Positions 48,290 through 58,035 of a DNA stretch of 64,000 bases are shown here, in pieces (within the stretch, counting starts at the first letter, position 1; every line of letters starts with the position of its first letter). Under the pieces are notes generated by a model. That model was not told where the DNA came from, searched no databases, and saw nothing but the letters and a program-made list of their open reading frames with translations. Position numbers and translations under genes: made by a program. This stretch comes from Nannocystis bainbridge (lineage in GTDB: Bacteria > Myxococcota_A > Polyangia > Nannocystales > Nannocystaceae). The DNA is taken from the NCBI RefSeq assembly GCF_028368995.1, contig NZ_JAQNDL010000003.1:496001-560000 (forward strand), given 5' to 3'.

Positions 48290-49225
48290 TCAGAGCAGCT
48301 GCCCGTGGTGCGGCTGGGCCGGCTCGGGCAGCTCGGTTTCGCCGAGGCGCTGGCGCAGGTCGAGCTCGATCGTGCGGCACAGCGCCGACAGCGGCAGGTC
48401 GTTGGGATCGCTGCCGAACGGATCTTGGATCTCCTCGCCGAGCGCGTCGAGCCCGTAGAACGCGTACGACATCATCACCACCACCACCGGTGTCATCAGC
48501 CCCAGCGGCAGCAGCACCCCGAACGGCAGCGCGTAGCAGTAGGCGCCGATGATGTGGCGCAGCAGCACCTGATAGGCGAACGGGATCGGCGTATTGGCGA
48601 TCCGCTCGCACCCGCCCTGCACGTCGGTCAGCGCCGTCAGCGTCTGGTGCAGCAGGCTCAGGTGCATCGGATGGATGAGCTCGGCGCGATAGGCCTCGTC
48701 GAGCTGCTCCGCCATCCGCTGGACCAGCGCATTGGGTCGGTTGCGCTCGGTCTTTATCTGCTCGAGCTCGCTGGCCGACATGAACGGCGCGAGGTCGGTC
48801 ACCATCGTCTCCTCGCCGCGCAGCCGCATCCGCAGCGCGTGCGGGAACGCCATCACCAGGTAGATCAGGCGCCGGCGCCGCTCCAGCACCGCCGCGCCGT
48901 CCCCCGCGCCGACCAGCGTCTGCACCTGGCGCGCCAGCGTCCTGCAGGTATTGACCAGTTGGCCCCACAGCCGCCGGCCCTCCCAGTAGCGGTCGTAGGC
49001 CGTGTTGATGCGGAAGCCGAGGAAGATGCTGAGGACGAAGCCGATCAGCGTAAACGGCAGCGGCGTCACGTCGCGGCCGTCGAGCCAGCCGTAGCGCATG
49101 TGGCCCAGCGTCATCACCAGGGCGAACGTCCCGTTGAACGTCAGGCGCCGCCAGATCCGCGACAGCGTCGTCCCGCGGGCCGCGAACATGAAATACAGCC
49201 AGGACCCCCTGGTCGTGACGATCAT
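48290..49225 (-). CDS. Bestrophin-like anion channel (UPF0187)
   Basis: A 311-residue membrane protein: WLYFMFAARGTTLSRIWRRL, PFTLIGFVLSIFLGFRINTAYDRYWEGRRLWGQLVN and the C-terminal PLGLMTPVVVVMMSYAFYGLDALGEEIQDPFGSDPNDLPL are strong bestrophin signatures (ending in the conserved EIQDPFG..NDLPL). ATG 49225 is chosen; upstream codons do not fit. Confidence 0.9.
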   Translation of the reverse strand: MIVTTRGSWLYFMFAARGTTLSRIWRRLTFNGTFALVMTLGHMRYGWLDGRDVTPLPFTLIGFVLSIFLGFRINTAYDRYWEGRRLWGQLVNTCRTLARQVQTLVGAGDGAAVLERRRRLIYLVMAFPHALRMRLRGEETMVTDLAPFMSASELEQIKTERNRPNALVQRMAEQLDEAYRAELIHPMHLSLLHQTLTALTDVQGGCERIANTPIPFAYQVLLRHIIGAYCYALPFGVLLPLGLMTPVVVVMMSYAFYGLDALGEEIQDPFGSDPNDLPLSALCRTIELDLRQRLGETELPEPAQPHHGQLL

Positions 49226-49306
49226 CCGCGGCGAAGGTAGCCGTTCGGCGCCCGAAAGATCCACGCCGCGTGACGCGCGGCCGCGCCCTCGCTACCCTCC
49301 GCGGGC

Positions 49307-51286
49307 ATGCCGGCTCACGACCGCCCCGTCGCCCGCGAAGACCTCGCCGCCGCCCTCGACATCCTCGGCAAGCGGCACCTCGTGCTCTCGATCCACGACG
49401 TCTCGTTTCCCGGGCGCGACGACGAAGATCTCGGGCGCGGCTCGCCGTACAGCGGCGGCGGTCGGGCCTTCCTCGGCTTCGTGCGCCAGCTCGGGTTCAC
49501 CGGCGTGCAGCTCGGCCCGCAGGGACAGACCTCGCGCTACAACCCCTCGCCGTACGACGGCGCCCTGTTCGCCCGCGACATCCTCTCGATCGCCCTGCGC
49601 CCGCTCGCCGACGACCCCGCCTACGGCAACGTCCTCCCGCGCGGCGACCTCGACGACCTCCTGCGCGGACGGCCGGCGCGGCCTCGCCAGGGGATCACCG
49701 AACAGGCCGACTACGCCGCCGTGTGGCCGCGCCAGCTGGCCGCGCTCGCCAGCGCCTGGCACGGCTTCAGCCGTCGCCGCGCCGCCGGCGATCCGTCGGT
49801 CGCCGACCTCGCCGCCGCCTTCGACGGGTTCGTCGGCGAGCACGCCGGCTGGCTCGCGCCGGCCGGGCTGTACGAGGTCCTGTCGACCGCCTACCGGACC
49901 GGAGGGACATGGTCCGGAGCACATGGTCTTCGGGTCAGCTTCGACGGATCGCACTGGAGGAGCTGGCCGCGAGACCAGGAACTTTGGGTCAGCAAGAGCG
50001 CGCACGCGACGGCGCGGCGGGCCGGCCTGTCGCGGACCTACGCGCGCGAGCTCGAGTTCCTCGCCTTCTGCCAGCTGCTCGCAGCCCGCCAGCACGCCGC
50101 CCTGCGCGCCGAGCTGGCCGCGCGGCCGGGCCTGCCGGCCCTGCGGCTGTTCGGCGATCTCCAGGTGGGGATCTCCGTCGCCGACACCTGGGCGCTGCAC
50201 GACCTGTTCTTGCCCGGCTATGCGATGGGCGCGCCGCCGAGCCGCACCAACCCCGACGGCCAGCCGTGGGGCTACCCGGTGCTCGACCCGCGGCTCTACC
50301 ACGGGTCTGGCGGCCTCGGCCCGGCGCTGCGGCTGGTGGCCGCGCGCACCGACGCGATGCTGCGCGACTACGACGGCCTGCGCGTCGACCACCCGCACGG
50401 CCTGGTGTGCCCGTGGGTCTACCGCACCGACGAGCTCGACGCCTACCGCGCCGTCCAGGGCGGCGCGCGCCTGTTCGAATCGCCATGTCTCTCGGACCAT
50501 CCGCGCCTCGCCCCGTACGCGATCGCGCGCGAAGACCAGCTCGACCAGGCCCTGCCGCGCCACGCCGACCGGTGGGTCCGCGCGCTCGACGACGACCAGG
50601 TCACCCGCTACGGCGCCCAGCTCGACGTCGTCCTCGGCGCCGCGCAGGCGCACGGCCGCGCGCTCGAGGACGTGTTGTGCGAAGTCCTCAGCACCCAGCC
50701 CTACCCGCTGCAGCGGGTGCTCGAGGGCCACGGCCTGGGCCGCTTCCGGGTCACGCAAAAGGCCAACCTGACCGACCCGAACGACGTTTATCGCAGCGAG
50801 AACGCCCGCCCCGAGGACTGGGTGATGCTCGGCAACCACGACACCCCGCCGATCTGGCGCCTCGCGGCCTCATGGCACGGGACCCCGCTCGCAGCCGCGC
50901 AGGCCGAGTACTTGTGCGGACGTCTGGGGTCGCGCAGCGACGACGACCCATTGCGCGCGCGCATGCTCGCCGACCCCGCCGCCCTCGTGCACGCCAAGTT
51001 CGCCGACCTGCTGGTGTGCCCCGCGCGCCAAGTGGCCGTGTTCATGAGCGACTTGTTCGGCGCCCACGACATCTACAACGCCCCCGGCGTGGTCGATCCG
51101 GACAACTGGACCCTGCGCCTGCGACCCGGCTGCGAGGCCGCGTACTGGCCGGCAGCGGCCCGCGGAGCGGCGCTCGACCTCGGGTGGGCCCTGGCGATCG
51201 CGCTGCGGTCGCGCGGCCCCGCTTGCGCGTCCGAGCACGCCGAACTGATCGCCAGGCTCGAGCGCGGCCTCGGGCGGCCGTGCTAG
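49307..51286 (+). CDS. 4-alpha-glucanotransferase-like protein (GH77)
   Basis: A 659-residue amylomaltase-like enzyme that rearranges alpha-1,4-glucans. ILGKRHLVLSIHDVSFPG and SPYDGALFA fit the family start; GISVADTWALHDLF, PDGQPWGYPVLDP and LRVDHPHGL (nucleophile Asp near residue 362), EDVLCEVL (acid Glu near 454) and LGNHDTPP (third Asp near 510) match the catalytic motifs. It is divergent from typical MalQ, so specificity is uncertain. A three-unit CATG repeat lies in frame at 49908-49939. Confidence 0.8.
   Translation: MPAHDRPVAREDLAAALDILGKRHLVLSIHDVSFPGRDDEDLGRGSPYSGGGRAFLGFVRQLGFTGVQLGPQGQTSRYNPSPYDGALFARDILSIALRPLADDPAYGNVLPRGDLDDLLRGRPARPRQGITEQADYAAVWPRQLAALASAWHGFSRRRAAGDPSVADLAAAFDGFVGEHAGWLAPAGLYEVLSTAYRTGGTWSGAHGLRVSFDGSHWRSWPRDQELWVSKSAHATARRAGLSRTYARELEFLAFCQLLAARQHAALRAELAARPGLPALRLFGDLQVGISVADTWALHDLFLPGYAMGAPPSRTNPDGQPWGYPVLDPRLYHGSGGLGPALRLVAARTDAMLRDYDGLRVDHPHGLVCPWVYRTDELDAYRAVQGGARLFESPCLSDHPRLAPYAIAREDQLDQALPRHADRWVRALDDDQVTRYGAQLDVVLGAAQAHGRALEDVLCEVLSTQPYPLQRVLEGHGLGRFRVTQKANLTDPNDVYRSENARPEDWVMLGNHDTPPIWRLAASWHGTPLAAAQAEYLCGRLGSRSDDDPLRARMLADPAALVHAKFADLLVCPARQVAVFMSDLFGAHDIYNAPGVVDPDNWTLRLRPGCEAAYWPAAARGAALDLGWALAIALRSRGPACASEHAELIARLERGLGRPC
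49905..49940. repeat. CATG repeat, three units inside a gene
   Basis: CATG at 49908 and 49922 and CAGC at 49936, exactly 14 bases apart. Three units equal 42 bases, which keeps the frame of the glucanotransferase gene. Confidence 0.6.
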
Positions 51287-51307
51287 CCTGCAAGCGGCTC
51301 CCCCGCC

Positions 51308-54300
51308 ATGAAGCTCCCCGTGCAGGTGCAAGCGCCGCCTGAGCAGCCGCGCACCGAAGTCGGCCTGCCGCGCGCGGCCGGCGAACGTATCCGCGAGACC
51401 ATGGCGGTGGCGATCCAATTCGCCAACACGGCGATCCTGCCGGACCTCGCGCTGTCGCCGACGATGAGCACGCCGCCCGAAGAAGGCGGCATGGAGCGAA
51501 CCGGTCCGCAGCCGCCGCCGGCGACTGCATTGACGGGCCAGGTCGGCCCGTACCGGATCTTGCGGCCGCTCGGGGCCGGCGGCATGGGGGCCGTGTACGA
51601 GGCGACCGATACGCGCACGGGCCAGCGCGTGGCCGTCAAGTCGCTGCTGCGCATGGGCCCGTCGGAGCTTCACCGCTTCAAGTACGAGTTCCGCAGCATG
51701 GCCGAGGTCGGTCACCCGAACCTCGTCACGCTCTACGAGCTGCACTCGCAGAGCGACCTGTGGCTCATCACCATGGAGTACGTCGGCGGCGTCGACCTGT
51801 GCACGGCGCTCCGCGCCCTCGTGCGCGCGCCCGACAGCGACCGCCGGCTGCGCGCGCTGATCCGCCAGCTCGTCCTCGGCGTCACCGCGCTGCATGAGCA
51901 GGGCCTGCTGCACCGCGACCTCAAGCCCTCGAACGTGCTCGTCACCTCGGGCGGCCGCGTCGTCATCCTCGACTTCGGCCTGGTCGCCGCGATCACTCGC
52001 ACCAACAGCAACGAGACCCCGGCGGGCACTCCTCTTTACATGTCGCCCGAGCAGTGCGCCGGCCAGCTCGCGACCCCCGCGAGCGACTGGTACGCCGTCG
52101 GCGTGATGCTCTACGAGGCGCTGACCGGCAAGCTGCCGTTCACCGGCGGCTACGCCCAGATCTTCCTCGCCAAGCAGTGCGAGGAGCCGGCCCCGCCGCG
52201 CGGCCCCGGCCTGCCCGACGACCTCGCGGCGCTGATCTCCGAGCTGCTGCGCCGCGACCCCGAGAAGCGCGCCTCCGGGGCCAAGCTGCTGGCGTGGTGC
52301 GGCGGCGCGGCGCTGTCGCCGGCGCCGGCGATGGCCAGCAGCTCGATCCTGTTCGGTCGCAAGGCCGAGCTCGACGCGCTCGACGAGGGCCTCGCCGCCG
52401 CCGCCCGCGGCCGCACCGCCTGCGTCTACCTGCGCGGTCAACCCGGCGTCGGCAAGACCGGCCTCGTCCACGGCTTCCTCGGCGCCCTCCAGCCACGCGG
52501 CGACGTCGTCGCCCTCACCGCTCGCTGCTACCAGCACGAGACCGTCCCCTTCAAGGCCTTCGACAGCCTCGTCGACGCCCTCGCCGATCACCTCGGCGCG
52601 CTCGAGCCGTTCGAACTCACCCCGCTGCTCGGCACCCACACCGGCGAGCTCGCGCGCGTGTTCCCGGTGCTGCAGCGCGTGTCCGCCGTGCGCGAGCTGG
52701 CCCAGAGCGCCCGCGCCGGCGTGTCCGACCAGGAGTCGCGGCGCAAGGCCTTCGCCGCGCTCAAGCGCCTGCTCGCCGCCCTGGCCGCGCGCCGCCGGCT
52801 GGTCCTGTTCCTCGACGATTTCCACTGGAGCGACGCCGACAGCGTGCGCCTGCTGTCCGAGCTGCTGGCCCCGCCCGAAGCCCCGGCGCTGCTGCTGGTC
52901 GTCGCCTATCACACCGAGTGGCCCGGCTCGCCGCTGGTCCGCCACGAGTTCGAGCGCCTGCAGCTACGCGTCCTGCCCGAGCTCCACGTCGCCCGCCTCG
53001 ACGTCGGCCGCCTCGACGAGCGCGACGCCCACGCCGCCGCGCGCGCCCTGCTGGTCGCCGCCGGCCTGCCGCCCGAGCCGTGGGCCGCCGCGATCGCCGA
53101 CGAGGCCCGCGGCGACTCCTACGTGCTCGAGGCCCTCGTCCACGAGCTCACCCACGCCGACCTCGCCACCCTCACGCCCGAGTCCCTGTCCTTCGAGACA
53201 TGTCTCCAGACGCGGGTCGACAACCTCTTCCCCGGCGACCGCGCCGCGCTCGAGCTGGTGGCCGCCGCCGGCGCCCCGCTGCCGACCGGCCTGCTCGCGC
53301 GCTCGCTCGGCGACCCTTCCGACATCCACGCCCGCCTGGCCCGCCTGCACGCCACCCGCCTGGTCCAGCTCGGCCGCCGCAACCACGCGCCCAGCGTCGA
53401 GCCGCTGCATGACCGCGGCCGCGCTCTGGTCGTGCGCGCCTTCTCGCCCGACCGCGCCCGCCAGCTGCACCGCCTGCTCGCCGACACCGCGCTGCAGCTC
53501 GGCCGCCCCGACGCCGAGTTCATGGCCCGTCACCTGTTCGCCGCCGGCGACCGCGAGCGCGCGGCCACCTACGCCGAGCGGGCCGGCAAGGCCGCCGCCG
53601 ACGCCCTCGCCTTCGCCCGCGCCGCCGAGCTGCATGAGCTGGCCCTGCGCTGCACCCCCGAGTCGTGGCCGCGCATGGTCGCCTGCGCCCGCGCCAAGGT
53701 CGACGCCGGCCTCGGCCTCGAGGCCGCGCCGATCTTCCTCCGCGCCGCCGAAAAGGCCCCGCCGGGCCAGCGCGCCGAGCTGCGCGTCCGCGCCTGCGAG
53801 CAGTACTTCGCGGTCGGCGAGACGGCCCGCGGCGAGGCTGTCCTCAAGGACCTGCTCGAAGGGACAGGCTTCTCCGACCCCGGCAGCGGCGAGGTCCTGG
53901 CCGCCGCCTTCCAGACCGAGGTCGCCGCGCTGCTCGGCGGCGCCGAGCCGGACATGTCTTACGGGACAGGTTCCGAACCGGCCGCGCAGTCCGACGCGCT
54001 GTGGGCCGCCGCCAAGGGCCTGTTCATCCACAGCCCGGTGCGCTCGGCCTACTTCGCCGCCCGCAGCGCCGCGATCGCCCGCGCCGTCGGCGACGAGGCC
54101 CGCCACGTCCGCGGCATGGTCATCGTCCGCGCGCTGTGGGCCGCCGCCGGCGACTCCGCTGCCTTGACCCGCCTGCGCGGCATCATCGACGACTACCTGC
54201 GCCGCCGCGACGATCCCTACATCGTCGGCCTCTCGGTCCTGTTCGACGGCATCTCCGCCGTCAGCCGCGGCCGCTGGGCCGACGCCATGCGCGACCTCGA

Positions 54301-55138
54301 GTTCGGCATCACCCACCTGCGCCAGCGCTGCACCAACATCGCCTGGGAGTGCAACTTCGGCGCCGTCATGCTCATGAGCTTGCTCGAGTCGCGCGGCGAG
54401 CTGCGGGCCATCGCCCTGCGCAGCGCCGTCATGAGCGAGCAGGCCCAGCAGACCGGCGACTCGATGGTCGAGTTCGTCGCCGCCTACTACAGCGCCCTCG
54501 TCCTGCTCGCCGCCGACGCCCCCTCCGACGCGCGCGAGGTCGTCGCCCGCGCCGTCCGCCTCGGCAACGTCGCCGCCGGTTCGGCCGCCGGCCTGCGCGC
54601 CTCGATGATTGAGGCCCTCTGCGCCCAGTACGCCGGCGAGATCGCCATCGCCTGGACCGAGGTCGAGCGCGTCACCGCCCTGCTCGCTGCCGGCGGCGCC
54701 GCCTTCACCAAGAACCAGCGCGCCAACTTCATCAGTCTCCACGGACAGGTCGCATTGGCCATGGCCGAACGGTCAGGTACCGGCGACGCCCGCGAGCCCT
54801 ACCTGGCCGCCGCCGCCGCCGACGCCGACGCCCTCAAGCAGATCGGCAACGCCGGCGCGCTCGCCTCCGCCGCCCTCCTCGACGCCGCCGCCCTGGCCCT
54901 CCGCGCCGCCGCCGCCCCCACCGTCGTCGAGGCCCTGCACGCCGCCGCCGAGGCCTTCGACGCCGCCGACATGCCGCTCGCCGCCGCCGCCGCCCGCCTC
55001 CGCCTCGGCACCTGGATCGGCGGATCCGAAGGCGAGCAGATGATCGCCCGCAGCGAAGCCTTCATGCGCCTGCAAGCGATCGCCTGCCCGGCCCGGTGGG
55101 TCATCACCAACACCCCCGGCCTGTCCCCGCCGCTGTGA
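51308..55138 (+). CDS. Ser/Thr kinase with AAA ATPase and TPR-like region (PknK type)
   Basis: A 1276-residue signalling protein. Kinase domain about residues 78-330 (LGAGGMGAVYEA, VAVKSL, HRDLKPSN, DFGLVAA, GTPLYMSPEQ); AAA-type ATPase about 347-600 (FGRKAELDALDEGL, GQPGVGKTG, VLFLDDFHWSDADS); then about 650 residues of helical, TPR-like repeats. Large kinase-ATPase fusions of this kind are common in myxobacteria. ATG 51464 is an alternative start giving a protein 52 residues shorter, since the first 50 residues are poorly conserved-looking. Several CATG-type repeats lie within the repeat region. Confidence 0.92.
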   Translation: MKLPVQVQAPPEQPRTEVGLPRAAGERIRETMAVAIQFANTAILPDLALSPTMSTPPEEGGMERTGPQPPPATALTGQVGPYRILRPLGAGGMGAVYEATDTRTGQRVAVKSLLRMGPSELHRFKYEFRSMAEVGHPNLVTLYELHSQSDLWLITMEYVGGVDLCTALRALVRAPDSDRRLRALIRQLVLGVTALHEQGLLHRDLKPSNVLVTSGGRVVILDFGLVAAITRTNSNETPAGTPLYMSPEQCAGQLATPASDWYAVGVMLYEALTGKLPFTGGYAQIFLAKQCEEPAPPRGPGLPDDLAALISELLRRDPEKRASGAKLLAWCGGAALSPAPAMASSSILFGRKAELDALDEGLAAAARGRTACVYLRGQPGVGKTGLVHGFLGALQPRGDVVALTARCYQHETVPFKAFDSLVDALADHLGALEPFELTPLLGTHTGELARVFPVLQRVSAVRELAQSARAGVSDQESRRKAFAALKRLLAALAARRRLVLFLDDFHWSDADSVRLLSELLAPPEAPALLLVVAYHTEWPGSPLVRHEFERLQLRVLPELHVARLDVGRLDERDAHAAARALLVAAGLPPEPWAAAIADEARGDSYVLEALVHELTHADLATLTPESLSFETCLQTRVDNLFPGDRAALELVAAAGAPLPTGLLARSLGDPSDIHARLARLHATRLVQLGRRNHAPSVEPLHDRGRALVVRAFSPDRARQLHRLLADTALQLGRPDAEFMARHLFAAGDRERAATYAERAGKAAADALAFARAAELHELALRCTPESWPRMVACARAKVDAGLGLEAAPIFLRAAEKAPPGQRAELRVRACEQYFAVGETARGEAVLKDLLEGTGFSDPGSGEVLAAAFQTEVAALLGGAEPDMSYGTGSEPAAQSDALWAAAKGLFIHSPVRSAYFAARSAAIARAVGDEARHVRGMVIVRALWAAAGDSAALTRLRGIIDDYLRRRDDPYIVGLSVLFDGISAVSRGRWADAMRDLEFGITHLRQRCTNIAWECNFGAVMLMSLLESRGELRAIALRSAVMSEQAQQTGDSMVEFVAAYYSALVLLAADAPSDAREVVARAVRLGNVAAGSAAGLRASMIEALCAQYAGEIAIAWTEVERVTALLAAGGAAFTKNQRANFISLHGQVALAMAERSGTGDAREPYLAAAAADADALKQIGNAGALASAALLDAAALALRAAAAPTVVEALHAAAEAFDAADMPLAAAAARLRLGTWIGGSEGEQMIARSEAFMRLQAIACPARWVITNTPGLSPPL
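54743..54780. repeat. CATG-type repeat, three units inside a gene
   Basis: CAGG at 54746, CATG at 54760 and CAGG at 54774: exactly 14 bases apart, 42 bases in all, in frame with the kinase gene. Similar sets occur at 53185/53199, 53837/53851/53865 and 53953/53967. Confidence 0.55.
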
Positions 55139-55148
55139 CATCGGCAAG

Positions 55149-55172
55149 GACATGTCCCGAAGGACATGTCAC
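55149..55172. repeat. CATG 14-bp repeat pair
   Basis: CATG at 55151 and 55165; GGACATGTCCcgaaGGACATGTC shows two copies of the perfect 10-bp palindrome GGACATGTCC. Just after the kinase gene stop. Confidence 0.8.
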
Positions 55173-55216
55173 CGTTCGCTTGGCAACCTCGCGCGCCGGC
55201 GATATCGTTGAACGCG

Positions 55217-56752
55217 ATGTCTCCCGCCGAAGCCACGCCGTCGTCGGCGCTGCCCGCCCGCCCCGAGGCGCAGAGTCTTCGCGTCGATGCGCTCGTCCAC
55301 GACATCCTGTCCGGCCGGGTCCGCATCCCGGAAGTTCCCTCGAGTTGGGAGCCGAGCGACGTCCTCGCCCTGCTCGACAGCATGGATCGCGGCTACCCGA
55401 TCGGCATCCTGCTCCTGTGGCAGCGGCCCGCGCCGCCCAAACGGCTCGTCTACGGCAGCGTCACGCTCGACGTCCCTGCCTGCGCCGACGCCTTGTGGGT
55501 CGTCGACGGCCAACAGCGCCTCCTCGCGCTGCTGCGGGTCTTCGCGGGCGCCGGTCGTCCCACGGAGTCGTACGCGGTGTCCTACGACCTCGAACGAGCC
55601 ACATTCGAGCGGACGCACGGCGACTTCGACCCGCACGCCCTCCCGCTCACCGAGGTCCTCGATCCCGCGCGCCTGAACGCCTGGCTGAGCGCGCGCTCGG
55701 TGAGCAGCCGCCACCGACAGGCCGCGCTTCACCTCGGCGAGCGGCTGCGCGAATACACGATCCCGGCATACGTGCTCGGCACCCCTGACGAGACCGTCGT
55801 GTATGACCTCTACCGCCGCGTCAATGCTCCACACCGACGCCTCGCCCACGAAGCCGTGTTCGCAGCGCTCCATCGACGCGGCACCTCGGGGCCCCAGACA
55901 CTCCGAGAGGTCGCCGAAGGTCTGGCGGACCTCGACTTCGGCCCACTCGAAGAACATGTCTTGAAGGGCATGTTCTTCGAGCCATCTCATTCATTGAATG
56001 CGATCGAAGGCGTCATCCGTGCGACCGTCCAGTTCTTGCGGGAAGACGCCGGAATCCCTCACGTCTCGCTCGTCCCGGTCCCGTCGTCCCTCTCCGTCCT
56101 GTCCCGCGTCCTCGCTCGCTTCCCCGCCGCCCATCCGCGCACCCGCGAGCTCCTGTCGCGCTGGCTCTGGCGCGACGCGCTCGCGGGCGCCCGTCACGGT
56201 GACCCCTCGCGGCAGCCAGAACTGAGGGCCATCGAGACCGAAGACGAATACTCGGCCGTCGGGAGCCTGTTGCGCTGCGCCGCGCCTCACCCGGCCGCGG
56301 ACATCTTCCAGGATGGCGTCTTCGACCCCGGCTCGCCGGCTTCGCGGGTTCACCTGCTCGCGCTCCTCGACCTGGGCCCCCGTCACCTCGCCGATGGCAC
56401 GCCCGTCACTCCGGCTCGACCGGCCGACGCCTGCGCCTACCAGCCGCTGATTCGTCCCATCGTCCCCAATCTGCCCGAGGGCGCTCACGAGCTCGACAAC
56501 CTCATATTGCATCCCTCAGGGCTGGACGGGCTCGTCTCCCTCATCATCGCCTGCGAGTCGAGGGAGTTGCTGGCGACCCATGCCATTCCGCTGCCCGCCC
56601 GGGACGCGCTGCAGGCAGGGCACCTCGCGCAGTTCCTCCAGCTCCGCCACGCCGACATCCACACGCAGCTCCGTCGCTTCATCGACCGGCGAGCCCAGTG
56701 GCACGAGGCCGACACTCCGCCCGTCGAGGCGCTCCGGCTCGGAGGCGACTGA
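55217..56752 (+). CDS. DUF262 (GmrSD-N-like) protein
   Basis: A 511-residue protein. VDALVHDILSGRVRIPEVPSSWEPSDVLALLDSMDRGYPIGILLLW and WVVDGQQRLLALLRVF match the DUF262 domain (DGQQR motif near residue 95), which binds nucleotides in GmrSD restriction systems. The C-terminal half lacks the HNH nuclease (DUF1524) motif of GmrSD. It ends two bases before a HipA-like gene, so the two are co-translated. A three-unit CATG repeat (55955, 55969, 55983) lies in frame. Confidence 0.82.
   Translation: MSPAEATPSSALPARPEAQSLRVDALVHDILSGRVRIPEVPSSWEPSDVLALLDSMDRGYPIGILLLWQRPAPPKRLVYGSVTLDVPACADALWVVDGQQRLLALLRVFAGAGRPTESYAVSYDLERATFERTHGDFDPHALPLTEVLDPARLNAWLSARSVSSRHRQAALHLGERLREYTIPAYVLGTPDETVVYDLYRRVNAPHRRLAHEAVFAALHRRGTSGPQTLREVAEGLADLDFGPLEEHVLKGMFFEPSHSLNAIEGVIRATVQFLREDAGIPHVSLVPVPSSLSVLSRVLARFPAAHPRTRELLSRWLWRDALAGARHGDPSRQPELRAIETEDEYSAVGSLLRCAAPHPAADIFQDGVFDPGSPASRVHLLALLDLGPRHLADGTPVTPARPADACAYQPLIRPIVPNLPEGAHELDNLILHPSGLDGLVSLIIACESRELLATHAIPLPARDALQAGHLAQFLQLRHADIHTQLRRFIDRRAQWHEADTPPVEALRLGGD
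55953..55986. repeat. CATG repeat, three units inside the DUF262 gene
   Basis: CATG at 55955 and 55969 and CATC at 55983, exactly 14 bases apart; 42 bases in frame. Confidence 0.6.
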
Positions 56753-56754
56753 TC

Positions 56755-57987
56755 ATGCGTCTGGCCATCCTGCTCGGTGACATCGACGTCGCCCGCCTCG
56801 TGCGACGCGATGACGGCACCGTCGAGCTCACGTTCCTCGCGGACTACCGCGTGTCGTACCCGCGGCCGGTGCTCGGCCTCCACTACCTCGACAAACTGAC
56901 GCGTCCCCTCCCCTTCACGTCCGGCCTCCCGTCGTTCTTCACCAATCTCTTGCCCGAAGCCGACGGTCCGCTCCGACGCCTCATCGTCCACGCCGCCGGG
57001 ATCCGCGAACATCAGGAGCTCCGCCTCCTCGCCCATCTCGGCGAAGATCTGCCCGGCGCCGTCATTGTCCGCCCGCTCGACAGCTTCGAGGATCACGAGG
57101 CACCGAGCCCCGAGCTCGGCACCACGCCGCCACCGGCCACTGGCAACAAGCTGCGGTTCTCGCTCGCCGGCGTCCAGCTCAAGTATTCGATGGTCCGCCA
57201 CGGCAAGGGGCTCACCTTGCCGGCCAGCGGCCGAGGCGGCGACTGGATCGTCAAGCTGCCCGACGCCGAGTACGAGCGCGTGCCCGAGAACGAGTACGCG
57301 GTCATGAGCTGGGCGCGCGAGAGCGGCATCGAAGTCCCCGAGTTCGACCTCGTCCCTCACGCCGACCTCGTCGGCCTGCCGGACCGCCGCATCGTCCGGG
57401 ACGAGCTCTGCTTCGCCATCCGCCGCTTCGACCGTCTCCCCGGCGACCGCGTCCACATCGAAGATTTCGCCCAGGTCAACGGCGTCCATCCTTTCCGCAA
57501 GTACGACGACGAGCGTCCCGTCGCGGCGCGCCTCAACTTCGAGACGCTGGCCAACCAGATCCTCACCTTTTGCGGTGAAGCCGACCTGCGCCAATTCATC
57601 CTTCGCCTCGTCTTCACCGTCCTGTCCGGCAACGCCGACGCCCACCTCAAGAACTGGTCGCTCATCTATCCTGATGGCCGCACCCCACGTCTGAGCCCCG
57701 CCTACGACCAGGTGGCGACCATCGCCTACATCCCCTCGGATGAACTCGCCCTACCGTTCGCAAACTCTCTATCCTTCGAGACGGCCACTGTCGACGCCTT
57801 CCGCCGCCTCGCCCGCAAGCTCCGCCGCGACCCCGACGAGATGGAGCGATGGGTCACCGAGGACGTGGAGCGCATCATGGACGCCTGGACCACCCACGCT
57901 GCCGGCCTCCCGCTCCCCCTGGAAGCCCGCTTCGCCCTCGACCAGCACCACAAGCGTCTGCGCGCCACAGGAACCTTGCTCAAGTAA
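56755..57987 (+). CDS. HipA-family kinase/toxin
   Basis: A 410-residue protein. FSLAGVQLKYSM near residue 140, WIVKLP near 162 (ATP Lys), NEYAVMSW, AIRRFDR, EDFAQVNG, and LSGNADAHLKNWSLIYPDG with SPAYDQ near 290 are the HipA kinase signature. HipA proteins phosphorylate tRNA synthetases and arrest growth. No HipB-type HTH antitoxin is adjacent; instead a DUF262 protein precedes it by two bases and may act as partner. The protein also has an N-terminal HipA-N-like segment (ILLGDIDVARLVRRDDG). Confidence 0.88.
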   Translation: MRLAILLGDIDVARLVRRDDGTVELTFLADYRVSYPRPVLGLHYLDKLTRPLPFTSGLPSFFTNLLPEADGPLRRLIVHAAGIREHQELRLLAHLGEDLPGAVIVRPLDSFEDHEAPSPELGTTPPPATGNKLRFSLAGVQLKYSMVRHGKGLTLPASGRGGDWIVKLPDAEYERVPENEYAVMSWARESGIEVPEFDLVPHADLVGLPDRRIVRDELCFAIRRFDRLPGDRVHIEDFAQVNGVHPFRKYDDERPVAARLNFETLANQILTFCGEADLRQFILRLVFTVLSGNADAHLKNWSLIYPDGRTPRLSPAYDQVATIAYIPSDELALPFANSLSFETATVDAFRRLARKLRRDPDEMERWVTEDVERIMDAWTTHAAGLPLPLEARFALDQHHKRLRATGTLLK

Positions 57988-57998
57988 GTTGCCCCGAG

Positions 57999-58024
57999 GG
58001 ACATGCCCGCTCGGACATGCCCCT
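57999..58024. repeat. CATG 14-bp repeat pair
   Basis: CATG at 58002 and 58016, 14 bases apart, between the HipA-like gene and the convergent reductase gene. Confidence 0.7.
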
Positions 58025-58035
58025 CGCGCCAGCCC

